61,042 nt of DNA, taken from JACTMI01 sp964618415. Lineage in GTDB: Bacteria; Acidobacteriota; Thermoanaerobaculia; Multivoradales; JAGPDF01. Numbering within the stretch: position 1 is the first letter of the stretch; every line of letters begins with the position of its first letter. Of the stretch, positions 15,308 to 23,530 are shown one piece after another. The stretch lies in contig CAZUAT010000008.1 of the NCBI GenBank assembly GCA_964618415.1, forward strand, positions 1-61,042, given 5' to 3'. The notes beneath the pieces were generated by a model. It saw only the letters and a program-made list of their open reading frames with translations. It ran no database searches and was not told the origin of the DNA. The position numbers and the translations under genes were made by a program.

Positions 15308-18193
15308 TCAGCGGCGCGGCAGCCGCGCCAGCAGCGGATCGTGATCGCTGGCGCGCTCGGCGTCCGGACAGTCGGTGTTCAGGTGCACCGCCTCGATCGA
15401 AGCCCCCTCGGCGAGCCGCGGCGAGACGACGATGTGATCGATCGCCGCCGCGCCGCCCTCGAACGAGAAGGTATAGCGCTCGGAGGGTGGCAGGCGCAGC
15501 ACCAGATTCTCGAGCGGCGGCCGGGCGAGTTCGACCACCGGCGCACTGTGCGCGAGATCGTTGAAGTCGCCGAGCACGATCAACCGGGCTCGTGGATCGG
15601 CGGCGAGGAGCTCCTGGGCGAAGCGGCGCACCACTCGCGCCTGCGCCAGCCGACGCTCGGCGGTGCGTGACGTCTCCGGCGGCTGGCGGGCCCCGAAGGC
15701 CCGATCGTCCTCGTACTTCGAAGACCAGTGATTGACCACCACCACGACCCGCTGCCAGCGGCGCCAGTAGCGGCGGCCGGTCGGCACGTCGACCTCCACG
15801 ACGAGCGATCGACGCACCCCCTCGCTGCCGTCGTCGCGCGGCGCGAACGCCTCCGACAGAGGCTCGACGCGCGCGGGGTTGACCGCCAGCGCGCGGCGCC
15901 GCCCCCGGCCCTCGAAGCGGGCCGCTGTCAGCGCGTCCGGCTCCCCGCGCGGGGAGTAGCGCACCCGCGTCGGATCGACCAGCAAGGCGACGCGGATGTT
16001 GCCCCCCGGCTGTCCGCCCTCGCGGTCGAGTTCCGGGTCGATCTGCACCGCGGTGTAGCGCGGCCCCCCGGCAGCGGCGATCGCGTCGGTCAGGCGCGCG
16101 AGCGTCCCCGTTGCGGCGACCACTCCGTCGCCAGTCGCACTCTCCCGGGCCCCGCTGTCGTCCTGCACCTCCTGCAACGCCAGCAGCTCCGGCGCTCCGA
16201 GGCCGTCGACGATCTGGCCCGCCAGGCGCGCGAAACGCTCCGGCGCGTCGACTGCCGACAGGTTGTACACGTTGAGAGACGCCACGGCAAAGGTTGCCGG
16301 TGTGGCCTCGGACCGGGCGGGGCGTGAGCACGGAATACCGGACGATTCAATCGCCGGCGGCTGCAGGGCGAGCAGGCGATAGTTCGAGTAGCTGTAGTCC
16401 ACGACGCCGACCAGCGGGGCGACCAGCCGGTCGCCCACGGCCGCCCTCGGCGCCGGCCCCGCCAGCCGGGAGTCGAGGAAGACCCGGGAGAGCGGTCCGC
16501 CACCGTCGGGCCGGGCCAGCGCGCCGCCGAACGCCGATTGCCCGGTGACCGGCTCGCCCTCCGGCAGCACGACGAACTCCCCGAACGCGCGCGTCGCGCC
16601 GGTGACGACACCGGCCGGCAGTTCGACGCGCATCCCCTCCAGGCTCTCCCACAGGTCGATGGCGTCGTCACCGGGTTCGAACACGGACAGCCCGTCGTCG
16701 TCGATCTGCTGGGGAATCTCCAGCTCCCACCAGAGCCGCGGCGGCGCGGGCAGGGGCGGACTCGAGGCGAGGCGCTCCAGAGCCCCCAGTTCCAGCGTCG
16801 TCACCGGGAGCTGGTTGGCGCCGCGCTCGCGCTCGACCACCCGCCCGGAGACCCGCACCCCGTCGCCTGCGGAGATCGGTGCGCGCTCGCTCGTCTCCAC
16901 GAAGATCCCCTCGGAGGTACGCGCGTCCGAATCCGGTTGCGTGGATTCGAGCCAGAAGCCCGGTCGACGCCCCTCTGCCACCACCCCGGTCACCACGCCC
17001 TCCAGCCCTGAGACCCACTGACCCTCGCGCGGCGACCGGTGGCCGGCCCCCTGCACGTCGGCGACGGCAAGCGGGGAGGCTTCGACGGCGAACGCGAAAA
17101 CCTGTGTCACCTGCTCGGAGGGAGTGAAGTTGTCGTCCGAGATGACCAGGAGCGAGCGACGCCCGTCGGGCAGCGGCGGTCCGAACGCAAGCCCCTCCAC
17201 GTTGTCGAGGTAGCCCCCCAGGTCGCCGAGATCCAGCAGGAGGTGCTTCGAGGCCCCCACCGTCGGCGCTGCCGGCAGCGCCTCCCAGCTGGCGACGGAG
17301 TCCGCACCGTCGAGATGCACGCGGAAGATCCGCGCCTCGACCCCCACGCCGGCCACAAACTGGCGCTCGAGGGACAGCAGCGTCGCGTCGTCCAGGGCGA
17401 CCAGTTCGACCAGCCCGTTGACGCGAAAGGTCGCTGGCGTCGGCACCCGAACCGTCACTGGCTCGACCCGGTAGACGAACTCCTCCGGCATCGCATCCGG
17501 GTCGGACAGATCCCAGCGCAGCAGGCGTGCCGTCGCAGCGACCTCGAAGTCGGCCTCCGGACCGTCCTGCACCAGTGCCGACTCGGTGCCGGCGAACAGA
17601 TAGCGGCCGTCGGGCGTCAGGGCGAGACTCTCGAACCCGAGGTTTTCGCGCACACCGCGGCTGCCGGCCGGATCGGGCAGATAGCGTGCCGGGAGAGGCA
17701 GCTCCCGACGCCAGCGCCCGTCGCGGTCGAACTCGGCCACGAACGGCGCCAGCCCCACCTTGGCCTCCCCTTCCGACCCGACGAAGAATCCGTCGGCCGA
17801 CAGCACGAATCCCTCCGGGTCGAGCGTGCGCGGCGAGAAAGTGCGCCCGTGGCGGTCGTGCAGGATCACCTGCGCGGCCACGGTGACGTCGCCCGGGTCG
17901 AGCCGCCCGTCGGTGAGATCGATCGCGAGGCGCATCACCCGGGCGGGTCCGCGGATGCTCCGGTCGTCGCACATCGCCCAGAGCTGACCGGAGGCCGCGT
18001 CCCAGGAGATCGACGACAGGCCGCCGACGGGGTACTCCTCGAAGCGGAGATGGCGCTGCAGCTCGATGACGCCGATCGACTGCAGCGCAGTCGGGGTGGC
18101 GGTCCCGTCAGCGGTCGACGCGCTCGGGGCGCAGATCGTGGTGAGGGCGACGATCGCGGCCGGGGCGATCCGCAGGAAGCATCGAGTCGACAT
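15308..18193 (-). CDS. Secreted phytase-like plus EEP nuclease-like protein
   Basis: A 961-aa exported protein with a signal peptide ending near SASTADG. Residues about 40-390 resemble the 'esterase-like activity of phytase' beta-propeller domain (SISWDAASGQLWAMCDDR, LDPEGFVLS, NVEGLAFGP). Next comes an OB-like region as in extracellular nucleases (GVVTGVVAEGRRPGFWLES). The C-terminal third is an endonuclease/exonuclease/phosphatase domain: ASLNVYNL, LLALQEV, VNHWSSK, LGDFNDL and ASDHDP, carrying the catalytic Asn, Glu, Asp and His. The start is ATG 18193: CCAGGAG sits 11 nt upstream, whereas the GTG at 18205 would touch that Shine-Dalgarno. Probable role: phosphate or nucleotide scavenging outside the cell. 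Confidence 0.85.
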   Translation of the reverse strand: MSTRCFLRIAPAAIVALTTICAPSASTADGTATPTALQSIGVIELQRHLRFEEYPVGGLSSISWDAASGQLWAMCDDRSIRGPARVMRLAIDLTDGRLDPGDVTVAAQVILHDRHGRTFSPRTLDPEGFVLSADGFFVGSEGEAKVGLAPFVAEFDRDGRWRRELPLPARYLPDPAGSRGVRENLGFESLALTPDGRYLFAGTESALVQDGPEADFEVAATARLLRWDLSDPDAMPEEFVYRVEPVTVRVPTPATFRVNGLVELVALDDATLLSLERQFVAGVGVEARIFRVHLDGADSVASWEALPAAPTVGASKHLLLDLGDLGGYLDNVEGLAFGPPLPDGRRSLLVISDDNFTPSEQVTQVFAFAVEASPLAVADVQGAGHRSPREGQWVSGLEGVVTGVVAEGRRPGFWLESTQPDSDARTSEGIFVETSERAPISAGDGVRVSGRVVERERGANQLPVTTLELGALERLASSPPLPAPPRLWWELEIPQQIDDDGLSVFEPGDDAIDLWESLEGMRVELPAGVVTGATRAFGEFVVLPEGEPVTGQSAFGGALARPDGGGPLSRVFLDSRLAGPAPRAAVGDRLVAPLVGVVDYSYSNYRLLALQPPAIESSGIPCSRPARSEATPATFAVASLNVYNLSAVDAPERFARLAGQIVDGLGAPELLALQEVQDDSGARESATGDGVVAATGTLARLTDAIAAAGGPRYTAVQIDPELDREGGQPGGNIRVALLVDPTRVRYSPRGEPDALTAARFEGRGRRRALAVNPARVEPLSEAFAPRDDGSEGVRRSLVVEVDVPTGRRYWRRWQRVVVVVNHWSSKYEDDRAFGARQPPETSRTAERRLAQARVVRRFAQELLAADPRARLIVLGDFNDLAHSAPVVELARPPLENLVLRLPPSERYTFSFEGGAAAIDHIVVSPRLAEGASIEAVHLNTDCPDAERASDHDPLLARLPRR

Positions 18194-18264
18194 GTCGGAT
18201 TCCACTCCTGGTGGGCGATCGCGAGTCTACCCGAGCGTCGGTCCGGTCGACGCCGGTGCGCGGG

Positions 18265-18270
18265 TAGAAT
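18265..18270 (+). promoter_or_regulatory. -10 TAGAAT for the Fur-family gene
   Basis: TAGAAT ends 7 nt before the ATG at 18278, and there is no Shine-Dalgarno, so the transcript is likely leaderless. No clear -35 at 17 bp. The start codon lies in the palindrome GACATGTC (18275-18282); the same 8-mer also surrounds the divergent start at 18193. Confidence 0.45.
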
Positions 18271-18277
18271 CGTCGAC

Positions 18278-18670
18278 ATGTCAGAGGGCAGGCAGCGGCG
18301 GGACACGACCCAGCGCCGGGCGCTGCGTGCCGCCTTCGAGCGCGCCGATCGCCCGCTCTCCCCGGCCGAGCTGCTCGCCGCGGCGCAGAGCGACGTGCCC
18401 GGGCTCGGCTTGGCAACCGTCTACCGGACGGTCCGCGCCCTGCTCGACGAGGGCTGGCTGGCCGAGGTGGCACTGCCCGGTTCGGCCAACCGCTACGAGC
18501 AGGCGGGCAAGCACCACCATCATCACTTCCACTGCACGGTCTGCGATCGGGTGTTCGAGGTCGACGGCTGTCCGCCCGACCTGCGCGCTCTCCTGCCGCG
18601 CGGCTTCCGGCTCGACAGCCACGACATCACTCTGCTCGGCCGCTGCGCCGGCTGCGCGCGGCCCCGCTGA
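18278..18670 (+). CDS. Fur-family metalloregulator, probably Zur-like
   Basis: A 130-aa Fur-family repressor. The N-terminal winged helix includes GLGLATVYRTVRALLDEGWL (DNA recognition, about 43-62). The metal domain has H79-H83, H85 and two CXXC pairs (C86/C89 and C123/C126) that would hold a structural zinc. The ATG at 18278 fits the family's normal N terminus; the very long upstream open frame is antisense to the nuclease gene. It converges on a znuCB-like transporter (stop codons 21 nt apart), so zinc sensing (Zur) is the best guess, but PerR or Fur cannot be excluded. Confidence 0.9.
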   Translation: MSEGRQRRDTTQRRALRAAFERADRPLSPAELLAAAQSDVPGLGLATVYRTVRALLDEGWLAEVALPGSANRYEQAGKHHHHHFHCTVCDRVFEVDGCPPDLRALLPRGFRLDSHDITLLGRCAGCARPR

Positions 18671-18691
18671 ACGGCGCCGGCGGACGCGACG

Positions 18692-19516
18692 CTACGCCGC
18701 AGTGCGCGAGCGGCGCGGCGCCAGCTGCACGAGACCCAGCACCGCCGCCGCCACCAGCACGATCGCCGGCCCGGCCGGGAGCTCGAAGCGGGCCGCCAGC
18801 GCGAGTCCTGCGACCGAGACCAGCAGCGCCGCCAGCGCGGCGGCGGCCATCGCCGTCCACAGACCTCGACAGAGCCGCAGCGCGATCAGCGGCGGGATAG
18901 CCAGCAGGGCGACTGCGAGCACGACGCCGACCAGCGACAGCAGCGCCACCACGGATAGCGCCACCAGGAGCAGCAGCGTGAAGCCGTACAGTCCGGTGCG
19001 AACCCCCTGCAGCTCGGCCTGGTCGGGGTCGAATGCGGTGGCCACCAGGCGGCGACCGGCGAGCGCGAAGACTCCGATCGCGACGGCGTCGAGCACCCAG
19101 ATCGCCTGCAGATCGACCGGGCGCACCGCCGAAATGTCGCCGAACAGGACGCCCTCGAGGTCGACTGCGCCCGCGCTGCCGACGTCGGCGCCGGCCACCA
19201 GCAGCATGCCGGCGGCCATGCCGACCGCCCAGAGCACTCCGATCGCGGCGTCGTTGCGTTCCAGCCGATCCCGGCGCAGCGGCGCGAGCACCGCTGCAGT
19301 CAGCACGGCCACCGCGGCAGCACCCAGGCGGGGCTCGACGCCGAGGCGAAGCGCCGCTCCGATGCCGCCGAACGCCGCGTGGGCCACCCCTCCGCCGAGT
19401 GCCACCAGTCTGCGCAGGACGACGAGCGTGCCGACCAGGCCGCAGAGCAGGCTGGCTGCCAGCGCCGCCCAGAGTGCATCCGGCGCGATGCCGAGCGCCG
19501 CCGCGAGCTCAACCAT
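18692..19516 (-). CDS. znuB: ABC-3 metal permease, ZnuB-like
   Basis: A 274-aa inner-membrane permease of the ABC-3 family (ZnuB/MntB/TroC type) with about eight helices. Typical segments are LVVLRRLVALGGGVAHAAFGGIG near the N terminus, LFGDISAV in the middle and LLSLVGVVLAVALLAIPPLIA in the C-terminal half. The ATG overlaps the upstream ATPase gene by 8 nt. Zinc or manganese is the expected substrate. No znuA-type binding protein is present in the window. Confidence 0.87.
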   Translation of the reverse strand: MVELAAALGIAPDALWAALAASLLCGLVGTLVVLRRLVALGGGVAHAAFGGIGAALRLGVEPRLGAAAVAVLTAAVLAPLRRDRLERNDAAIGVLWAVGMAAGMLLVAGADVGSAGAVDLEGVLFGDISAVRPVDLQAIWVLDAVAIGVFALAGRRLVATAFDPDQAELQGVRTGLYGFTLLLLVALSVVALLSLVGVVLAVALLAIPPLIALRLCRGLWTAMAAAALAALLVSVAGLALAARFELPAGPAIVLVAAAVLGLVQLAPRRSRTAA

Positions 19517-20222
19517 GGCGATGCCCGCACAGCAGATGGTGACCGGCCGCCGCGTCGACGGTCAGCTCCTCGACCCTCCCGTCCACCAGCAGAGCGCGTG
19601 TCGGCGCGAACGTGTCCGGAGCCAGGTCGTGGGTTGCCAGCACCACGGCGGCAGTCGTGGGCAGCGCGTCGAGCAGCTCCCACAGCACGCGACGCGACGG
19701 CTCGTCGAGCGACGCGCTCGGCTCGTCGAGCACCAGCAGCTCGGGCTCGGCGATCAGCGCGCGCGCGATCATTGCCCGCTTCAGCTCGCCGCCCGACAAC
19801 TCGGTCAGATAGGCCCGTCGCAGCGGCCACAGTTCGAAGCGGTGCAGCATCGACTCCAGCTGCTGCCGGTCGGGAGCGGCGAGCGGCGCGAAGCGCGGCC
19901 GGTCGCGCAGGCGTCCCTCGAGCACCATCTCCTCGACGCGGATCGGGAACTGGCGATCGAAGGTCGGGAACTGCGGCACCCAGGCGCGGCGTACCGCGCG
20001 CGGCGGCCGGCTCCAGCGCACCGTCCCGCGCGACGGGCGGCGCAGCCCGAGCAGCAGCGCCAGCAGCGTCGACTTGCCCCCGCCGTTGGGGCCGAGTACC
20101 GCCCAGCGTTCACCCGCGTGCAGCGCCAGATCGACGTCCGTGATCGCGACGTCGCCGTCGTAGGCGAACTCGACCCCGGTCAGAGCGACCAGCGGGGACG
20201 CGGCAGCGGGACGCGACTCCAT
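19509..20222 (-). CDS. znuC: Metal ABC transporter ATPase, ZnuC-like
   Basis: A 237-aa ATPase with Walker A GPNGGGKST, signature LSGGELKR, Walker B LLVLDEP and switch His (LATHDL). The C terminus is His-rich (GHHLLCGHRHG), as seen in zinc-linked ATPases. I take ATG 20222 because a TATCAT -10 ends 6 nt before it; the longer frame starts inside the promoter. Forms an operon with znuB and likely answers to the convergent Fur-family gene. Confidence 0.88.
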   Translation of the reverse strand: MESRPAAASPLVALTGVEFAYDGDVAITDVDLALHAGERWAVLGPNGGGKSTLLALLLGLRRPSRGTVRWSRPPRAVRRAWVPQFPTFDRQFPIRVEEMVLEGRLRDRPRFAPLAAPDRQQLESMLHRFELWPLRRAYLTELSGGELKRAMIARALIAEPELLVLDEPSASLDEPSRRVLWELLDALPTTAAVVLATHDLAPDTFAPTRALLVDGRVEELTVDAAAGHHLLCGHRHG

Positions 20223-20226
20223 GGCT

Positions 20227-20245
20227 TGATGATAGCGGATTCTCA
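20227..20245 (-). promoter_or_regulatory. znuC promoter with 19-bp dyad, possible Zur box
   Basis: On the minus strand the -10 TATCAT (20229-20234) lies 6 nt before the znuC ATG. It is embedded in an imperfect 19-bp dyad of the form TGAnnATnnnnnATnnTCA (20227-20245), the length and AT placement expected of Fur/Zur operators. It is more AT-rich than its surroundings. The symmetry is partial, so the assignment is tentative. Confidence 0.35.
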
Positions 20246-20284
20246 GTAAACAGCCCCGCCCGCCGCGCGCGGCCGGACGCGCCA

Positions 20285-20317
20285 CGGCCCCGGCGGGCCG
20301 AAGCCGCACCGGGGCCG
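20285..20317 (-). terminator. Hairpin terminator after the beta-sandwich gene
   Basis: Perfect 9-bp arms CGGCCCCGG (20285-20293) and CCGGGGCCG (20309-20317), with a loop that can itself form GGC-CGAA-GCC. It lies 16 nt past the stop of the 20334-21377 gene on the minus strand. There is no U-tract. Confidence 0.5.
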
Positions 20318-20333
20318 CGCAGAGGCGTGAGAC

Positions 20334-21377
20334 TCAGAAGTCGTCGAACGTGCCGTCGTCGAAGGTGCTCAGGAACATCAGGCGCGGGCGGACGAACCGC
20401 AGGATCTCCGGCTCGTCGTTCTCGATGTCGACGATGCTCCCGTTGCCGTCGCGCACCACTGTGCCGGGGCCGAGCACCACCTCGTACCGGCTGCCGACCG
20501 GAATGTCGGAGCGGGTGGGGATCTCCACCGCCAGGAACGGTCCCGGCAGCAGCGTGTTGAGGTCGTCGGCGGTGGCGTGGAACGTGACGCGCACGACGCC
20601 CGGGGCCGGCTCCTCGACCGAGTCGATGACGGCAGCGCCATATGCGGCGTGGATCGACGCGCTGGCCGGACCGGCGGCGAACGCGGGATCGAACAGCAGC
20701 TCGATGGTGCCCGAGTCGATCTGGCCCAGGATCTCGGTACCGGCGCCGATCACCGCCGTCGCCCCTGCCACCGCATGGTCCGCTTCGGCTTCGAGGTCGA
20801 CGTCGGAGTCGGCATCGTCGACGCGCAGCCGTCCCTTTTCGCTGAACCAGTAGACCCGCCCGCCGTCGGCCGCATCGAGGTCGACCGCATCGGAGTCCAG
20901 CCGCAGGATGAACCGGCGGTCGTTCTCGAGCTGCGGGTCGAGCGCGAAGTGGAGGATGACCAGGGGTCCGAAGTCGCTGTTGATCGTGCCGGAGGCCGAA
21001 CTGAAGCTGACCTCGGTGCGCAGCGTGGCCGGGTCGTAGGTCGCCTGGGCGACCGCGTCGCCGGCGCCCGACAGCACGTCGACACTCAGCAGCGCGGTGA
21101 ACGGGCTGCCGGGCAGGCCGTCCTTGTCGTGCATCCGGATGGCGAGACTGCCGCCAGAGAGCAGGCGGGCCGAGGTCGAGCGGACGACCACGGAGGCCTC
21201 GGTCGCCCCCTCGCGCACCCGGGTTTCGTCGATGACCAGACCGAGCACGCCGGTCTGCGCGGCAACCGAGGCGGCGCCGGCCAGCAGTGCGACCGCGAAA
21301 GCGGATGCGACGGCGAGCGGCAGGCTGCGGTGGCGGTGGGACCTGCGGAAGGTGTCGAGGCAGCGGAACGAACGCAT
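20334..21377 (-). CDS. Secreted cohesin-like beta-sandwich protein
   Basis: A 347-aa exported protein with an Arg/His-rich signal peptide (cleavage near SVAAQ). The mature part seems to hold two related beta-rich halves (about 35-165 and 175-315), each with hydrophobic strands and GTINSDFGPLVILHF / PGPFLAVEIP-type segments. These are reminiscent of cohesin or dockerin-binding modules, but I cannot confirm this. It ends FLSTFDDGTFDDF, an acidic-aromatic tail that may be a degenerate sorting motif. ATG 21377 has AGGAGAG 5 nt upstream. It lies after kup on the same strand, separated by a hairpin, so it probably has its own promoter. Confidence 0.6.
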   Translation of the reverse strand: MRSFRCLDTFRRSHRHRSLPLAVASAFAVALLAGAASVAAQTGVLGLVIDETRVREGATEASVVVRSTSARLLSGGSLAIRMHDKDGLPGSPFTALLSVDVLSGAGDAVAQATYDPATLRTEVSFSSASGTINSDFGPLVILHFALDPQLENDRRFILRLDSDAVDLDAADGGRVYWFSEKGRLRVDDADSDVDLEAEADHAVAGATAVIGAGTEILGQIDSGTIELLFDPAFAAGPASASIHAAYGAAVIDSVEEPAPGVVRVTFHATADDLNTLLPGPFLAVEIPTRSDIPVGSRYEVVLGPGTVVRDGNGSIVDIENDEPEILRFVRPRLMFLSTFDDGTFDDF

Positions 21378-21441
21378 AGTCTCTCCTGTCCTGCGGTGGC
21401 GTGGGCCCGAAGGCCCGTTCACCGACTCAGACAGGGCGCCC

Positions 21442-21465
21442 CGGCGGCCGGAACACCGGCCACCG
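21442..21465 (-). terminator. Hairpin downstream of kup
   Basis: Stem CGG-C-GGCCGG / CCGGCC-A-CCG (one mismatch) with loop AACA, 21442-21465, about 57 nt after the kup stop on the minus strand. A second small hairpin, GGGCC-CGAA-GGCCC, lies at 21403-21416 just before the next gene. Either could end or attenuate transcription. Confidence 0.4.
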
Positions 21466-21521
21466 CTGGGACGGGAGTGCCGCGGCTCGCCTCGCTCGGA
21501 TGGCGGGCTGCCCCGAGGTGG

Positions 21522-23459
21522 TCAGAATTCGACCTGGGCGCCCAGCTCGACGACGCGATTGGGAGGGATGTTGAAAAAGTCGCTCGCCGATCGGGCGTTG
21601 CGCTTGAGGTAGACGAACAGCGCCTTGCGCCAGCGGGCGAGCTTGGAGCGGCCGCCGGGCAGCAGCGTCTCGCGGCCGAGAAAGAAGCTCGTGCCGGCCG
21701 GCGCGACGTGCAGGCCGTACCGACCGCACCGCGCCAGCAGATCAGGCACGTTCGGACTCTCCATGAATCCGACGTGCCCGAGCACCTCCCAGAACCCCTC
21801 ACCCAGCTCGCGCACCGAGACGCGCTGCTTGCGGGAGACCTCGGGGATCCCTTCGTTGATCACGGTCAGCAGCACCACCTTCGCGTGCAGCGTCTTGTTG
21901 TGCTTGAAGTGATGCAGCAGCACGCCCGGCACGACCTCCGGATTGGAGGTCAGGAAGACCGCCGTGCCGTCGACCCGGTGCGGCTTGCGCCGGCCGAGAT
22001 CGAGCAGGAACTGCTCGATCGGCAGCGCCGAGGCCCGCTGCTGCTCGCGCAGCGCCGTCTGCCCGCGCCGCCAGGTCGTCATCACGGCGAGCAGGAGGCC
22101 GCCGATGGCGAGCGGCACCCACCCGCCGTGCGCGAGTTTTGCGAGATTGGCCGCGAGGAACGGCAACTCGATGGCCAGAAACGCCGCGACCAGTCCGGCC
22201 GCAGCGCCGAGGGACCAGCTCCAGCGCCGGCGCAGCACCTGGAACATCAGCAGCGACGTGCAGACCATCGTGCCGATCACCGCCACGCCGTAGGCGGCCG
22301 CGAGCGAGCCCGAGGCGCGGAAGGCGAGGACGAGCGCCAGGCAGGCCACGAGCAGGAAGCGGTTGATCTCGGGCACGTAGATCTGCCCGCGAGCGGCTCC
22401 CGACGTGTGCACCACGGTCAGCCTTGGCAGGTAGCCGAGCTGCATCGCCTGCTGGCCGAGCGAGAAGGCGCCCGAGATCATCGCCTGCGAGGCGATGACC
22501 GCCGCCGCAGTGGCCAGCACCACGAGGGGGATGCGCAGCTGGTCCGGCGCCAGCTCGAAGAACGGACTGACCACCGCACCGCGGCGTAGCAGCAGCGCCC
22601 CCTGCCCGAAATAGGAAAGCAACAGCGCCGGCATCACGACGGCGAGCCAGACCAGCCGGATCGGTCGTCGCCCGAAGTGCCCGAGGTCGGCGTAGAGCGC
22701 CTCGCCTCCGGTCACGCACAGCACGACCGCGCCCAGGATGAGAAAGCCGTGCAGGCCGTTGGCGGCGAAGAAACGGACGGCATGGATCGGATGGATCGCC
22801 GCCAGCACCGCCGGTTCAGCCAGCACCGAGTGCAGCCCGAGCGCGGCAATGGTGAGAAACCAGAGCAGGGTCACCGGTCCGAAGATCATCCCCACGCCGC
22901 CGGTGCCGCGGCGCTGGAACAGGAACAGGCCCAGCAGGATGACCACCGCGGCCGGAACGACGGCCGGCGTGACGGCAGGCGCCGCGACCGCAACTCCCTC
23001 GAGGGCGCTGAGCACCGAGATCGCCGGCGTGATCGTGCCGTCCGCCAGCAGCAGCGCGGCGCCGATCAGCCCGAGCAGGACGATCGACAGATGGCGCTTG
23101 CGGCCCTTCTCGCCGCGCTTGGGGTGGCTGCGGTGCTCCGATACGAGCGCCAGCAGCGCCAGCACGCCGCCCTCTCCATCGTGGTCGGCCCGCAGCACGA
23201 AGCCGATGTACTTGACCAGGATGATCAGCACCAGCGCCCAGAAGACCAGCGACAGCACTCCCAGCACATTGCCGATCGTCACGTCGACGCCCTGTCCGGC
23301 GCGAAAGCACTCCTTGATGGCGTAGAGCGGCGAGGTGCCGATGTCGCCGTAGACGACCCCGAGGGCGCCGAGGGCGAGCCGCGCCAGGTCGCGCCGATTC
23401 CGGATCACCGGAGCGTGACTCTCGACCTCCGTGTCGAGCTGCCCGTCGGGGGGAACCAT
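21522..23459 (-). CDS. kup: Kup-type potassium uptake protein
   Basis: A 645-aa K+ transporter of the KUP/HAK/KT family, likely a proton symporter. The family opener LGALGVVYGDIGTSPLYAIKE is at about residues 31-52, followed by about 12 membrane helices. The acidic turn RADHDGEGGVLALLAL is at about 89-104, and a C-terminal cytosolic tail of roughly 170 residues is normal for the family. The ATG at 23459 has no Shine-Dalgarno; a TAGTGT -10 lies 12 nt upstream. It is transcribed away from the ArsB-like permease. Confidence 0.95.
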   Translation of the reverse strand: MVPPDGQLDTEVESHAPVIRNRRDLARLALGALGVVYGDIGTSPLYAIKECFRAGQGVDVTIGNVLGVLSLVFWALVLIILVKYIGFVLRADHDGEGGVLALLALVSEHRSHPKRGEKGRKRHLSIVLLGLIGAALLLADGTITPAISVLSALEGVAVAAPAVTPAVVPAAVVILLGLFLFQRRGTGGVGMIFGPVTLLWFLTIAALGLHSVLAEPAVLAAIHPIHAVRFFAANGLHGFLILGAVVLCVTGGEALYADLGHFGRRPIRLVWLAVVMPALLLSYFGQGALLLRRGAVVSPFFELAPDQLRIPLVVLATAAAVIASQAMISGAFSLGQQAMQLGYLPRLTVVHTSGAARGQIYVPEINRFLLVACLALVLAFRASGSLAAAYGVAVIGTMVCTSLLMFQVLRRRWSWSLGAAAGLVAAFLAIELPFLAANLAKLAHGGWVPLAIGGLLLAVMTTWRRGQTALREQQRASALPIEQFLLDLGRRKPHRVDGTAVFLTSNPEVVPGVLLHHFKHNKTLHAKVVLLTVINEGIPEVSRKQRVSVRELGEGFWEVLGHVGFMESPNVPDLLARCGRYGLHVAPAGTSFFLGRETLLPGGRSKLARWRKALFVYLKRNARSASDFFNIPPNRVVELGAQVEF

Positions 23460-23471
23460 GGCCGGGTGGGG

Positions 23472-23477
23472 ACACTA
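23472..23477 (-). promoter_or_regulatory. Putative -10 of kup
   Basis: TAGTGT on the minus strand, 12 nt before the kup ATG, with no Shine-Dalgarno in the short interval, giving a leader of at most about 6 nt. Confidence 0.35.
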
Positions 23478-23517
23478 GCACCGCCTTCCGGACACGGCCG
23501 GCGGCCCTCGGTCGAGC

Positions 23518-23523
23518 TAGGAT
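23518..23523 (+). promoter_or_regulatory. Putative -10 of the ArsB-like permease
   Basis: TAGGAT ends 7 nt before the GTG at 23531, with no Shine-Dalgarno, a leaderless arrangement. It shares a 71-bp divergent region with kup. Confidence 0.45.
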
Positions 23524-23530
23524 CCGCCGC

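Noticed and set aside
17039..18670. A 543-codon frame ending in the Fur-like domain
   Set aside because: The first 413 codons are antisense to the phytase/nuclease gene. The Fur protein has a normal start at 18278.
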